Shown: piece by piece, positions 22,501 to 37,200 of the stretch | How the letters are laid out: every line of letters starts with the position of its first letter | Position numbering within the stretch: the stretch's first letter is position 1 | Assembly: GCF_002099425.1 (NCBI RefSeq) | Contig: NW_018343982.1 | Location: 13,866,501 to 13,930,500, forward strand | Length of the DNA: 64,000 bases | Source of the DNA: Phascolarctos cinereus | Taxonomy: Eukaryota; Chordata; Mammalia; Diprotodontia; Phascolarctidae | Direction: 5' to 3' | Made by a program: the position numbers and the translations under genes | The notes under the pieces: model-generated | The model's database searches: none | Told to the model about the DNA's origin: nothing | What the model saw: the letters and a program-made list of their open reading frames with translations, nothing else

Positions 22501-24410
22501 TCCCAACACTGTCTTTACTCTTTGCTCTTCTTAACTAAACTTGTAATTGGGAGTTCCACACAGAAAACCACCATAGGTCATCGTCAATTACTTTGGGAGA
22601 AGAAAATAAAGGTTTCTTAGACATAGCTGGTCAGAAACAGAATCAAACACAGGACATGTACTAATCAGTAGGGAATGTATTTAGCACCATCCTGCATAGA
22701 GGTAGTGAACAGACTACCTAAGGATAACACCTTTTATTTATATAACTGTCTAAGGATTATAAAACATGTCCCTACCAACTATAACTACCCTGTGAGGTGG
22801 GCAGTCCATCTACCATGGGACCAGCAAGTGAGAGCCTTGAAGAATCACAGGCTTGAGAGATGGAAGGGCCTTCAGTGGCTATTTAGGTCAACTCATACAT
22901 GAAAGAAATCCTCACCCAAACATATGCCAGACATAATGGTAATACAGCCTCTGCTTGAAGGCTTTCGGGGGGGGGGGGGACATACCACTTCTTAATGTAG
23001 CTCCTCCTGTTTTTAGACAGCTCTAACTGTTAGGACATTTTCCCTGACATCAAGCCTAGTAGGTCTTTTTGCAACTTCCACTCACTGTTTCTGATTCTGC
23101 CCTTAGGGGCTAACAAATTTATAAATCATAAAGCAAGTCTAAAAACAATAGAATGAAATCAGGCCTGCTTGTTTCTTTTCAGTTGGGTTTTTAAAAATCA
23201 AATAAGTTCACTCTGCACCAATGGATCCCTTCTCCCCTACCCCTCAACCTATTATTATAAACATACTCAGAAATCTCTAGGAAATAGAAGATCTCACAAA
23301 AGTCTAGCAGGTTGTTGGGGGAAAGCTGCCTGAATTTTCTTCCAGAAACAATGGTTTCTTGCCCTTGGAGAAGCCTTGGTCCAGCAAGGACATAGTTCAA
23401 CTTAGAGGAAAAATGTGGCCAAGTTGGTGATAGGAGGTAACATCTGAGCATCATTTTCCATTACTTCCTTGCTTTTCCCATTCCTTGCATTACTTATTCA
23501 AAGCAAGCAGCTTATCTCTATTCCCATCATGATTCTTCTGAGTCTGTGATAGAATATTCCCCACCTCACTCTCCTGTCTAATTCTGACTAGTCATTCAGT
23601 AAAGAACTTACTCATCTCTCTAGAAAGGATTTATTTACTCACTTGCTTTTTCTCAAGGCATGTTCCACACTGTGACCTCGAAACTTCTTATAGTAGTCAA
23701 TAAAGGAGAAAGGCAGATTGATATTTAAAGGATTGGTTCTGTCAGGGGCAGCAGCCCGTTTGCGGGACTCAAAAGCAATCATTAAATCTACCCAGGCTGC
23801 TGGACGTTTAATTTTAAATTGTTCAATAAAATCTTCTCCAAATATTTTACAAAGAAGTTTTTCAAATTCATAATCCACTCCCAAGGAACCATATGCTCCA
23901 CCTAAGTGGAAAAAAAAATGCCCATGCAGATATTAGTTAGCAAAAATAAACACAGTGAGCCAAAAGGGCTCAGTACTTCTCAATCAGAGATATGACTATG
24001 AAGATGTTGCTCTAGAAAATTGTGATCACTAGGACTTTGGATAGGTAAGCAATTCTATCTTTGGTTCATTTTTTAAACAAACAAAGCTGGAAGTCCCTTT
24101 AATAAGCAAGTTATAACACCATCCCTTAGCTCCTAATGTGGTCTCTGAGGCCTCTTTCAACTCTAAAATTGAGACTATGATTTTTAAAAACCAGGGACAG
24201 ATTTTTAATGTTCTCATTCAATGCAGAGAAAGTGTTCCAGGGTCTGTGAACTTTAAACAAATATATTTTGATGAGTATATTTCAATATAATTGGTTTCCT
24301 TTGTGAAACTACATATTTTATTTTCTGCATTTAAAAACATTATTCTGAAAATGGCTCCACAGGCTTCACCAGCCTGCCCAATGAGGTTTCTCTCTCACTC
24401 TCAGTCTCTC

Positions 24411-24485
<75 letters not shown>

Positions 24486-27400
24486 ACACACACACGAGTT
24501 AAAAACTCCTTTTTCAAGGGAATTATTTTTCCTCAAAATAACTCTCATTAATTTCAGTGATCTACTTAAATTACAGATCCATGATGCAATGACTTATATA
24601 TCAAATCAATGACATCTTAACTCGCTAAAGGCAATCAGTTATGAAAGGCCATGTAATTTCAATGACACTTTCTCCTCAGGAAAAAAAAATAAACATCTGG
24701 AAAAAACACAAGACTTCAGTTAAACCTAGAACAATATTTAAATCTACAAATTACTAAGAATTGTTCTCCACATAAAGGCAGATTATAGAATAGGCCCCAC
24801 ATTAACTAGTAATGTTTAAGCATAGTGAGGATGCTAATTCACCTTAGGCAGGTAATTTACCAGCTAGGATCCTTCCCGTTCTATAATCCTATGATCCTAT
24901 ACCACTGCATCCTAGAATTTGGACTTTGGTTGGCATACATGCTGAGAGATGATTATATTATAGAAGAAAGCATTACAATGACAGTGCTGCAGTATTTGAA
25001 ATAGTCCAAAATGGCCCCTGAGAAAACCAGATTCCAAGTTACAGAGAAGATCCATTGCATATTTTACTCTAGCAATATCTTTAGAATAACAGACTTTATA
25101 GCAAGAGAGCTAAGTGAAACCTAAGAGATGATCTTGTCTAATCTCACCATTCATAAGTGATAGGACTGAAGCCCAGAGATGAGAAGGGTCTAGCTCCAGT
25201 TCATGTAGCTAGTAAGCTTCTAAATGAGCATTAGTAATCCCTTCTGGCAATGAGCCCAATCCCACATGTTGGCACTCAAAATAAATATGAATCTCCTATT
25301 AATGACACATCTGAAATTAAGCTTATTTAAAATGCTAGATAACATTCCAATCTCAGGAGAGTTAAAGCTGTAAATGGAGTTTAGATCATTTGCTATGGAG
25401 TGGTCTCTTACCTGTTGACTTGTACAATTCTTTAAGGTGTCCCTCAGGTAATCTGATCTGATGGACAGTGAGGTCCACTGTGCCTCCTCCACTGTCCACA
25501 ACCACATACCTGTCACCTGTTACAAAAAAGAAATGGCCATTTTTCACATGGGTATCCCAAGAAATCCATGAACATTCACAATTAGCGACAAGATGTTGCA
25601 TATTTAGCAGCTCACACTTGGATTATTCATGATTAAAGTGTTTTCAACAACATCTACCAGACGTTAGGGGTTGAAACATGGAAATAAAAGAATAAGAAAT
25701 AATGGTAAGAATGCAGCATTATTATTAAGCAGTGTATGCAACTTCCATACATATTGAGGAAATTTGTTGCTATGTTAATGCTGCTGAAATGTTTAGTGCT
25801 TGATGACATGAAAGCCCTGTCCTGAGACTATGGTACTCTGGATCCTACCTGAAGAAATTCAGGTCTGTTACAATTTCCCATTAATATCTTAGATTGTTTT
25901 GTTTTCTTACCCTCCTCCCTCACCTCCCCAAAAAGGGCAGTCTATAATCTCAATTTATTTTGATTTTTTTTCTATAAAAGCAAAACAAAGTCATGGGAAT
26001 GCATTTTTGCCAGGAGTAGCAAACCAGTAAAAGTAAAGGACATTCAAGAACTCTACCTTCCTCCAATTCAGACCAGATCTCTCCTATGACATTTTCCACC
26101 AAAAAGGTCCGACTCTGCCGATTACGACGTATGTGTTCCTTAGCTAGTTGTCAATAAAAAGAAAATAACCAAGTATGAGAAGGCATGAAAAAGCTAATAG
26201 AGTTCTCTATACTAAGTACAGACTAGTCATACAAGAAAGTTTAGAGATGCAGTATTTTGAGTAAATGTTTAATCAAAATTGCTAAATAAATACAAGAGAA
26301 TTACAAAACCAGTTCCTTTTAGATAAAATCATTATTCCCTTCAGTCTTATGCCATTCATCTAGCTTGTAATTAAAGCCTTCATCCTTGTTAAAGGGTTTA
26401 TGGAAATTCCCTTCTGCATGTTTGGTTGGGTTTTTTTGAGACATTGAAAAATGGCTATTTTCCTGGCATTGTTGTACTGAGTAAATCCAGGATAACACTG
26501 TCTGTGAACCAGCCCTGCTGTGCCCTCAGTTAGGTAACTTCACCTCAAGGGGTTATGTCTGGTGGAAGTAATAAGGGATGGGTTTTCCAAGTCTAGCTCT
26601 GGAATGAAATAAAGTGCCACATTGTCTCCTGGCCATGTTCCCCAAACTGACGAAGCCAATGTATACTCCCTTTAACCACTAGATGGCACATTTGATACCT
26701 CACCACACAGGTTTTGATTTTCAACGAAAATTCAAGGGAAAGGTTCAAAGCTCAATATTAGTTCAGCTATTGGGTTATGAACTATGATAACTCCTTACAT
26801 TTTCATAGAAGTACTTCCTTCTCTACTATTACCTCTTGTAATGCAGGTAAGAGTAAATATTATGTTCCCCACCATATAGATGGAACTAGATATAGAGTTT
26901 GTGATTTGTCAATAGCCATACAGTTGGTTAGTGACAGGGCCAAGAATAGGACCCAGGCCTCCTGATTACCCATCCAGTGCTCTTTTTCTATACCACACTA
27001 CCTTGGATCAAGCTTACCTTTGCATTTAAGTTTGAATAAAACTAGTATAATTAGAAAGATATCTACTGTAATTGTCTTCATTCTGTCATTTTCAGTTGTG
27101 TCTGACTCTTCGTGACCCCATTTGGAGTTTTCTTGGCAAAGATACTGGGGTGATTTGCCATTTCCTGTTCCAGCGCATTTTACAGATGAGGAAACAGAGG
27201 TAAACAGGGCAAAGTGACTTGCCCAGGGTCATACAGCTAGTGTCTGAAGTCAGATTTGAACTTAGGAAGATGAATCTTCCTGACTCCAGGCCCTGCACTC
27301 TATCCACTGTGCTATCTACTGCAATATCTAAGGCTTATTTGTATTTATAGAATCCCAGATTTAGAGCTGAAAAGGACCTGAAAGAGTATGAAAGGTCATA

Positions 27401-30400
27401 AAGCCCAACTGATTCATTTTACAAATGAGGAAATTGAGATTCAAATAAACTTGGTTTTAACAGGATCATTGTAAACAGCAACATACACAAGTGGATCCTT
27501 GAGTTTCAGGTCATCTTAATCTCTTTTACATGTATTCACTAAAGTGCTGGTGTGAAATAAGGCAATATGACTGCTATGGAAAATATTACTCTGTGAAAAT
27601 AAAAAATGCCTCTTAAAACTCTTAGATGTCACTTACTGGGCCATGAAGGCCTCCTGTCTGAAGATGATATACATGAAAAGACTCTTTGAATAAATGTGGT
27701 TATTCCAAAATTTAACATACCACTAGGCATAGGAACAGAACACAATGAGTACAAAATGATAGTGAAAAATAAACAGAAAATAGAGCTTTCAAAGCATACA
27801 TTTTCTGCTACTTTGTGGATTTATTTTCAGAAACACTGTATCAAAATTACTTTGAGACAAAATGAATTTATGCTGGAGAAGAACTTGCTAAAATGACTAT
27901 CTAATAAATCATCAGTGTTATTTCTTTTATTTTTTTTAGCGTTTTTCTTTAAAAAAAATTTTAATGTGGTATCAGGGAATATCTAGGCTGTTCATGCATA
28001 TTATTTTGACAATTCAGTACAGTTTGCCTAAAAAAGCATTCATTTCTCTTCATATTTAAAGAAAGAGGCTTCTGGCATGCTTCTTATCATTTGGGGGTAC
28101 CCTGTCCTTTCATTACTAAACTCTAAACCAAGATCTCTCACCTATTCAGATACTTTTCTTGATGAATTCTGGCTAAATTATGTTTCAAAATTACATATAT
28201 CTCAAGACGCTTATATGTGTGTTGTTAAAAGTCTGTATCGTACAGTCAAAACGTGATGTTTGCGATGGAAAAAATTGTTATCGAGATTTAAAAAATAAAT
28301 ATCCTTGTATGAGTTGTGACATTTTTTTCATAATGTTAGATGTCTGATAGAAAATGAAGATGGAGGTAGGATAGACTCAGCTACCTCTCTGAAAAAGAAT
28401 AGGAATACTCTAGAAGAGACTGCTTTTGGCTAGCTCAGCCAAAGGCAAGCAGGTGCAAAGAAAGGCTGCCACTTAATTCTCCACCAGAATTTTTTTTTTT
28501 TTGCTTGAAACAAAATCCAAAGTCCTTAGGGAGACTCAGTGAGGCATGGTCAGCCAAGGAAGTAAGGCCCAGAGGTTGTGTGTGGAAACTATTCACAAAT
28601 AATCAGCTCTAACTTCTCTCCTTTCTTCAGAACTCTGGCCTTTCTGAATGCAGCCTGGGATGGAATTGTAGCCTTTAGCACAGACTTAATTCTCTCCAGT
28701 ACATAAGGGGGACTTCTGAGATGGGCTCAGTGCATTTCCTCACTCACTCTATGTTTTCATTTGAAAATTTAACTTTGTGTAGACAAAGTCATTCATTCCC
28801 CTGAAACTCTTTAAAATAATTCTCCTATCTACACTGACTACTCTTGGGAAAAAGACCAAAGAAGAAGGAAACCTCATCAAGCTCTGTAGCCCCCAAGAAT
28901 CCTTGATGAAGGGGAAAGAGGCTTTAGGGACACAAAACAAGCTTCTGATTGACATGAATGCAGGGAACTATTAACAAGAAATGGTTCATCTCAAACACAG
29001 TTCTACATTTCCCCTAACTGTACACCTTTCTATCCTACTGAAAAAAAAATGGAAAGAAAACTTGTTGGGTTGGGTTTTTCCTCCCACTTTAACTATATTT
29101 TCCAATAATGAACGTAATAGGCTAATAATACATGAAATAGTTCTAGTGAGTGAGTCGGATGTAAGTAAATAGTCCTAACAGATGAATTTAAAACAGGCAA
29201 GTTATATTAGATTATGAATCAGTTAATAGACAGGATTAATAGTCAAGTGTAATATACAGCTAAGAACTCTCATGGCACTCTGAAGTAGTGTCCAGGGAAC
29301 ATTCCTTCCCATTTGTCTGTTCTCATAAGAATCATTTTGAAAGACGCTGAAAATGAGCCTTTTCTTGGCTCATTTGGTCCCTCCAAGGGTCTGAGTGGGG
29401 GAGAAAAAAAAAGGATCAAAGGAGATCCAAGTTGACCTCTTGGGAAATTGTTCCTTATTCTAATGCCATATCTTGGTTTCAAGGGGCCCTTGATGGATTA
29501 ACAAGTAAAAATAAACAAAGGCAGAGAAAGTCAGAGAGAGAAAGGGAGAGAGCACCAGAGGAGAGAGAGAGAGAGGGAGAGGAAGAGACAGAGAGAGAGG
29601 TACCCTGTGCAAACCCAGCTCCTACAGTGTCACTGGAGGTGTAACCATTAACAGCTGCTTTGCTGCTCAGGTCAATCATCTGGTGGAGGCGAAGTTTCCT
29701 GCAGTAGATGGAGGCTGCTTCCGGCTCCAGGGCAATTATCAGCTGTTCTGGGTTTTCTGGGGTGGCCATCCCTGCCTGGAAAAAAAGAGTCAGTTAAGGA
29801 GTCTGTGGCAACCAACTCCAATGCCTATCTTTGGGACTGACACTGACTTCAGGGAAGTGCATGCTTTTTCCCCAAGCTGGTTTCTTTGGAGATTCCTCAG
29901 AAAGCCTCCACAGTGTGGATTCAGGATTCTGGTGACACTGAAGGTGGGGTCCTGTGCCAGGCACTCAAAAGTGTCAGGTTGTACTGGAAGAACACTGGAC
30001 AGACACGTACTACATACACCTCCTGTTTCTTCTTTTTTTGTTCTTTGGAGCTGACATAGAGAGTGCAACAGATTTTGTGCAGGACACCTTTGTGTTCTTT
30101 TAATCTAGAAATTTAAAGAGTCCCAAGTAGGGCAAGAATGGAATTTATAAATGTAAATGCAGATGGAGTTCACAAATAGATAAATTAACTTTTGTACTTT
30201 AATGATTTTATAGCAGCAAGAGCCTTAGAGATGATACAGTCCAATTTCCTAAGCTTACAGATAATAACAAATAGCTAGCATTTGTATAGCAGCTTAAGGT
30301 TTATAAAGTACTTTAAAAATATTATTTTATTTTATCTTCACAACCCTAGGAAGTATATGCTAGTATTATTATCATCCCCATTTTATAGTTGAGGAAACTG

Positions 30401-31215
30401 AGGCAGAAATTAAGTGATTTGCCCAGGGTCACACAGCTAGTAAGTGTATGAGTCAGATCTAAACTCAGGTTGTATGTGACCCTATGTCTGGTGCTCTATC
30501 CACTGTACCACCTAGCTGCCTATTGTATATGGAGAAACTGAGGCCCAGGGAAGTTAACAAACTTGCCCAAAGTAATCTAGATACTAAGCAGCAGAGCAGA
30601 GAACCAAAGGTAGAGCATTAATTTCCACCAAATTCTGAGGGCACAATCTTTATTCTTTTGTGGCTCCGGAATCTTCTTTGTCTTGAATATTGCCTGAAAA
30701 AAAAAGGGTCTGGGGGGGTTATCAACTGAATCTTGGGAATTTTTTTTTTAATTCAGAAATTTTTATTGTAATGGACTTTGACTTGTCATCCCCAGAACTT
30801 CAACATAAGAGAGTATTTGACTTTTCTATGCCAGTAATGAGACCTGAACATGCGCTCCATTGAGGAGGAGCACATCTGAAATATCATGATTACTTGAAGA
30901 GCCTTATGGAGAATGGCTGGATGGAACAAGCATCTATATATTGTGTACCAGGCATTGTGCCAAGTTCTTTACAAATATTACTCTCATCTGGTCCTCACAA
31001 CAACCCTAGGCTTAAAGAGTTCATATTACCCTGTTTGAGCAGAGGTATTTTTAATTAAAGATTTTTTTTCCTCCTTGATCACATAGTCAGGCAATCATTT
31101 CCTTTTCACATTCTGTTCCCTTCTGCACTTGGACTTAGGACCGTCTGCCTGAAATGCATTTTACTTTCACTTTGTAAGAATTATTAAGAGTCATCTGTCA
31201 GTTCTTAAAACCTCT

Positions 31216-31276
<61 letters not shown>

Positions 31277-34200
31277 TTCTCTCTCTCTCTCTCTCTTTCT
31301 CTCCCTCTCCTTCTCTGTCTGTCTATTTGTCTCTCTCTCTGGCTCCCTCCCTCCCTCCCCTATGAATACCCAAACATAGACCAAAGCTTTCTAATTGATG
31401 CTGTTACCAGAATTAACTTGGTTGAAAGCCTGTTGGTGAGTAGAAAAATGGATTGGGCCAGTCATTTGTTTGTTTTCACTGTTGACATCATCCCAAACGG
31501 CTCCCATTCATGCCATTCCAACTTCTGAGAAAAGGAGCCCAGAATGATCAAGTTTTGTATTAGGCAAGTGAAGTTTAATGGCTTCTTTTCATAGACCACA
31601 AATGGAAGGAAAAATACTATAAACTATTTCAAGCTCAAAAGGAGATATTTAATTCTATGTTTTCCTTCATGTGAGTTCAAATTTTTCATAAGAGTCCTGC
31701 ATCAATGGAAATCAAAGAGAAAGGCACCAGGAAGTCACTTCACATAAAAATACTCCTGCTCCACAAGAAAGAATGCCTAGAATTAGATGTAAAGCGTGCA
31801 CATCTGTTACATGTGTTTGCGTTTATTGTGTGGAGACACATCTGGTCCATCCTTCTGCCTTTATTTGCAACAGAAATTCAAGTTAAACTAGTGTCTGTTT
31901 AAAAATGTTTATTTTACATCCCAGTAGAAAGTTCCAGGGTCTATTTGCAAAGTTTTTTTTTTGAATCAGAAAGTTCTATTTCCTATTCAACCTAAATTTT
32001 CTCGTCAATGAAGGCCTAAAATATGGTGTACCTAGAGAATTCAGGGAGAAAGCCCCCAAAACTATCAACATCCTACATGGAATCAATTTCAGAAACATTC
32101 TCAAAGCTGTATGACTGACCACTTGTAGGAGTAACACACTCTACGAGATGGTCTGTAAACAGGTTCTTGTTGAAACGGTGCTATTGTTCTGTCAGGTTTC
32201 TACGTGATTTTCATCCATGGGGTTTTCTTGGCAAAAATCTTGGGGTGGTTTGCCATTTCCTTCTCCAGCATGTCCCCATTTTACAGATGAAGAACTAAGG
32301 CAAATAGGGTTTAAGTGACTTGCCTGGGGCCACACAGCAAGTTAAGTGTCTGAGGCTACATTTGAACTCAGGTCTTCCTGACTATAGGCTCAGTGCTCTA
32401 TCTACTGCACCACCAAGCTACCCCAAAGAAATATGTTGAGACATGGCATGTTCCAAATATCACCAAGCACACTAGTACGTAAGTAATGAGTACATGATAA
32501 GCTGAAATCCTCACAATTATGATTATAAGCTACTATTATCATGATAGAAGGATAGAAGGATTCTACAGTCTAGAACACAGAGGCACAGGGTCAGAATTTG
32601 CCTATGTCACTGTGCACCCAGAGACAAGGTGTGTTCATTTCAATGCCCAGTACCAGTTGTATAGGAAAAAAAAATCCTAAAATGGAAAAGAAAAATTCAT
32701 CATGATAGTTTTGGTTGATGGAAATATTCCCTAGGTACTTCTAAGTCCATTTGCACTAATTCTATGATCAATAAGCAGTTTTCCAATCCCTAATTTGCTT
32801 AGCTAAATGGATCTACCCACACAGAGAGCTCACTATGTAAAAAATGACCAGGACTAGTTATCTTGTCAGGTATATCATGCATTATCAGCTAATTATAAAG
32901 TAGACATTCTGGTTTATAAACCAGTCTCTTTGGAGTTTGTTCATTAATGGGAATTGGCTCTCCAACACCTGATTATCCCTGAGTGAACTAATAAAACAAT
33001 TTCTGAACCCTGTTCAGAAAAGCTGCTGCTGTTGTTCAGTCATTCAGGTGTATCTGACTCTTCCTGACCCTGTAGACCATGGCATGCCAATACTTTCCAT
33101 GTGGTTTTCTTGGCAAAGATACTGGAGTGTTTTGCCATTTCTTTCTCTACTAGATTAAGGCAAATAGAGGTTAAGTGACTTGCCCAAAGTCATGCAGCTA
33201 GCAAGTTTCTGAGGCTGGATTTGAACTCAGGTTTTCCTGACTCCAGGGCCATCATGCTATCCACTGAGCCACTTAGCTGCTCCCACAAAACTGAGGACCC
33301 ACCAAGGGTACAGAAACTCCATAAGACTCAGATCAAGCAGAGAGACTATGGCTTTCACCCTCTGCCGCTATTTATTTTTTAACTGTAGCACAGTTACTAT
33401 ATTATATTTAGAGACTCTCTCTTCTTGTACAGTTTTCTTCAATAGAGATGGAAACTAGGCCCCTTGTAACACAGCTCTTCTTATATTTTAGCTATCTCTT
33501 CTTAAGATTACAGAAGACCTATTCATGAAACCTCCCCTCATATCCCAACCTTTCCATCATTTAAATGATAGTTCTTCAAAACATCTTCAGGTATCCAAGA
33601 GCATTGAACTTTGGACAACTGATTCTACCTGGATGTCTCATTTATTTTAGGACAAAGATTTTCATGCCAGGAAAGTAATGTCTCCATGATTACTGAATAT
33701 TCATAGGGTATCTGAGTTAAACATTGAGTTAAAGAGCACAAAATTCAAAATCACAGAGTTAAGGAAGCCTTAGATACCTAGGTATAACAACATCAGGGTT
33801 GTGTCTTCCTTATGCTCAATATTTTGTTGAGTCATTTTAGTCATGCCTGACTGTGACCCCTTTTGGGGTTTTCTTGGCAAAGAGAGTGAAGTGGTTTGTC
33901 ACTCCAGCTCTAGCTCATTTTACAGATGAGGAAACTGAGGCAAACAAGGTTAAGTGACTTGCCCAGGGTTACACAGCTAGGAAGTGCCTGAGGCTAGGTT
34001 TGAACTCAGGAAGATGAATCTTCCTGATTTCAAGCCCAGTGCTCTAAGCCACCTAGCCGCCTACTCAACATTTTATTCCAGTCTAAATGGTTTGACTCTT
34101 ACCCCCTAGGAAGACAAAAGTCTCCTACACCCTCATATACATTAACTGTGATACTAAAGTACACAAGACACTGAAACAGTTAAAATAAACAAAATAAACA

Positions 34201-37200
34201 AAAACAGTGTCACTATTATCCAGACAAGGATTATTAAGACAGGGCCTAGAAGCACATGGCAGATACTTAATAAAATGACAATAGGATGTTGAGAAGGAGG
34301 TGGTGAAACTGGAAAATCTCTGTGTGACCAAGGCTGGGGAGAAGAGTTAAGCCTAACATGAATTCTCTCTGAGGCACTATTAACAGTGATAAAGTCCTTC
34401 ACTTTGACTGAAAGTCAAGAAGATCACTAATCTGGCCTTCTCCTTCCTTCTTCCCCCTTCTTCACCAGGACCAGCAGAAGGGCAGCGTGGTGTGGTGGGT
34501 GGGAACAGTCTAGATTTAGAGTTCCAAGGCCAGCCTTTGAATCCCATGTTATTTATTACTTTTGTGCCTTTGGCAAAGTCATCTCTTTGGGACACAGTTT
34601 TCTCTTTTATAAAATGAAAATTTTGGACTAGTTCTAAATCCATAATCGAGTATAACTCCAAGTTCAAGTTTCTCTTTATTGATTGGATCCCATTTATTAA
34701 ATGCTTAGCACAGTGCCTGACACACAGCAGGCACTTAATATATGTTTATTAACTACTTGACTAAGCGTTTCTGAAAGGCTGTAGTAGCACCAGCTCTTAA
34801 CAAACAGGTGATAGACTCAGAATACAGAATAACATGAACATTTTCAGACAAGACCAATGCAGGTCTTGACTATGTTTATATTTTACAAAGGTTTTTTTTT
34901 CTCCTTCTTTCTTTCTGAAATTGGAGGAAGGGAGGTGGAGGGGGAAAAATAAATGCTTGTTAATTTAAAAAAGAAAAATAGAAGAAAAGTTAGATTATTT
35001 TTTTTTAAAGATCATAGTAGCCGGTAGGTAAGAAAAGAAATTTTAATTACTTTACAAATACAGACTATTACATTAATGGTAGATAACCAGACACGAACAT
35101 CCGTCATCTGGATTCCCTTTTAGAAAGCAGAGAGCCAGTAGAAAAAACAGCTCTCTTCTTCTTCTCTCTCCATAATTAACACGAATCTCACTCTCAGTGT
35201 AAGTGTTCTGTACTAGAAAGTATCTGCTAGTAGAACCAGAGGTCCTGGGTTTGACTCCTGCTTTTAAAGCCACTTATAACCTAAGTGACTCTGGGCAAGT
35301 CACTTAATTTCCACTGGCCTCAGGTTTCTTATGTGTGAAATTAAGCTGGAGGGGTGGGGGAAGGGAGGGGAATGGACTAGTTGTACTCTGAAGCAGCCAG
35401 ATGGTACAGTGGTTATAGCCCTGGTCCTGAACTCAGGAGGATGTAAGTTCAAACTCAGCCTCAAACACTTACTAATTGTGTAGCCATAAGTAAATCACTT
35501 CACCTCTGACTACCTCATTTTCCTCAATTGTAAATAGCAACTAATTCACAAGGTTGTTGTGAGGATCAAATGAAGTATTTGTAAAGCCCTTAGCACTGTA
35601 CCTAAAGTATTTGTTCTTGTTGTTTTTCAGTTGTTGTTCACTCTGTGTGACACCATTTGGAATTTCCTTGGCAAAGATATTGGAGTGGTTTGCTATTTCC
35701 TTCTCCAGCTTATTTTACAGATGAGGAAACCGAGGCAAACAGGGTCAAATGACTTGCCCAGGGTCACACAGCTAGTAAGTGTCTGAGGCCAGATTTGAAC
35801 TCAGGAAAATGAGTCTTCTTATTCCAGGCTCAGCCAACCCACTGTGCCATCCAGTTGCCCCTGACTGGAATATAGTAGGTACTTAATAAATGCTTATTCC
35901 CTTCTCTCACACTCTCCGCCTTCCAGCTCTAGACTTAGGATGTATGGTCTACCCTTCTATGCTTTAGGCAGTCATGCAGTTTTCTCTTCTCATCAGTATG
36001 TCATGTTTTGTTTATTACTCTGGACTGGTCCAAGCCAGCAGCCAGCAGGCCACCATCTCTGATGCATAAACTATGATTCTTATTATTCCCTCTTTGCGCT
36101 ATTAAAAGACCCCCCCCCCACTATTCCCTTCCTCAAAAAGACACATTAAGTCTCCTTTGAAAACAGATGATTAAGGGATGCTAAGTTCGGCATAAAAGAA
36201 TATGGATTACCCTCATGACTGCAACATCCTAGAATGATAAACCTATCAAAGAGCGTGACATCCGATTTTCTGGGAGAAACAAAGTAAAAACAAATCAAGG
36301 CAACATGTGCTTGGAGAGTGACCCCTCACTAGCAAGTTTTCTGTCTTCATTTGTTTGTTAAATTAGAGGTGCTAGAGAAGGATGGTAATAGTTAACTGGC
36401 AGACCCCAACTTGACAGCCCTAAGTGTGAGATACAGAATAATATCATACAGTAGGATGAAAATAAATCATGTGCAACTTGCTAAGACACCAAGAGCCAAG
36501 AACATTTGGGAAATGGGTCTTTTGGAGGGAAAAACAAAACAAAATAGGCCAACTAACAGCTGCAAATGAGCTCAACTAAGTCTTGATTTTACATATTAAC
36601 TGAAATGATAAGTAGGAACTCAAAGTTCTGATTGGCGAGATATGGGGAAATATTTGTGTTGGAACTGTATGGAATGATCATTGACACAAACTATTAGCTG
36701 CAATATCTCCCTTCTTCTCTCCCCACTGAAGTCTGAGTAAAACAAACAAATGAAAATGACCTGAATTAAAGCCAGCCATGAAAATTCACACACCATCAGA
36801 TTCAGTAGGGAGAAAAAGCACTTGCCTTAAAAGGTTGTAGCAACACCCTAAAAAGTCTGTGATCAGCATGTCCCTTCTCCAACTATGCCTTCCTCCATTT
36901 GGAGGGATCGGCAAATTTCAGTAACAAATTCATAACAGCCATGGATTGTCTCAGCCAGAAACAACTACTTAGTTCCTCATGTGTGAAAGAAGGTCAGACT
37001 TTTTAAGAACCACAAACAGGTAAGGAAAAAAAAAACACAACCAAGTACGTCCCATCACTGCATTTTCTGGCCAGTTGGAACATCTGCATGTGCCCAGGGG
37101 GACTACATGGGAAATGTTTTGCAAACTGAATGAAGTGTAAGAAAGGACACTTTGTTGTCTGAGGCGGAGGGGTTGTGCAATCATAGACTTAGAGCTGGAA

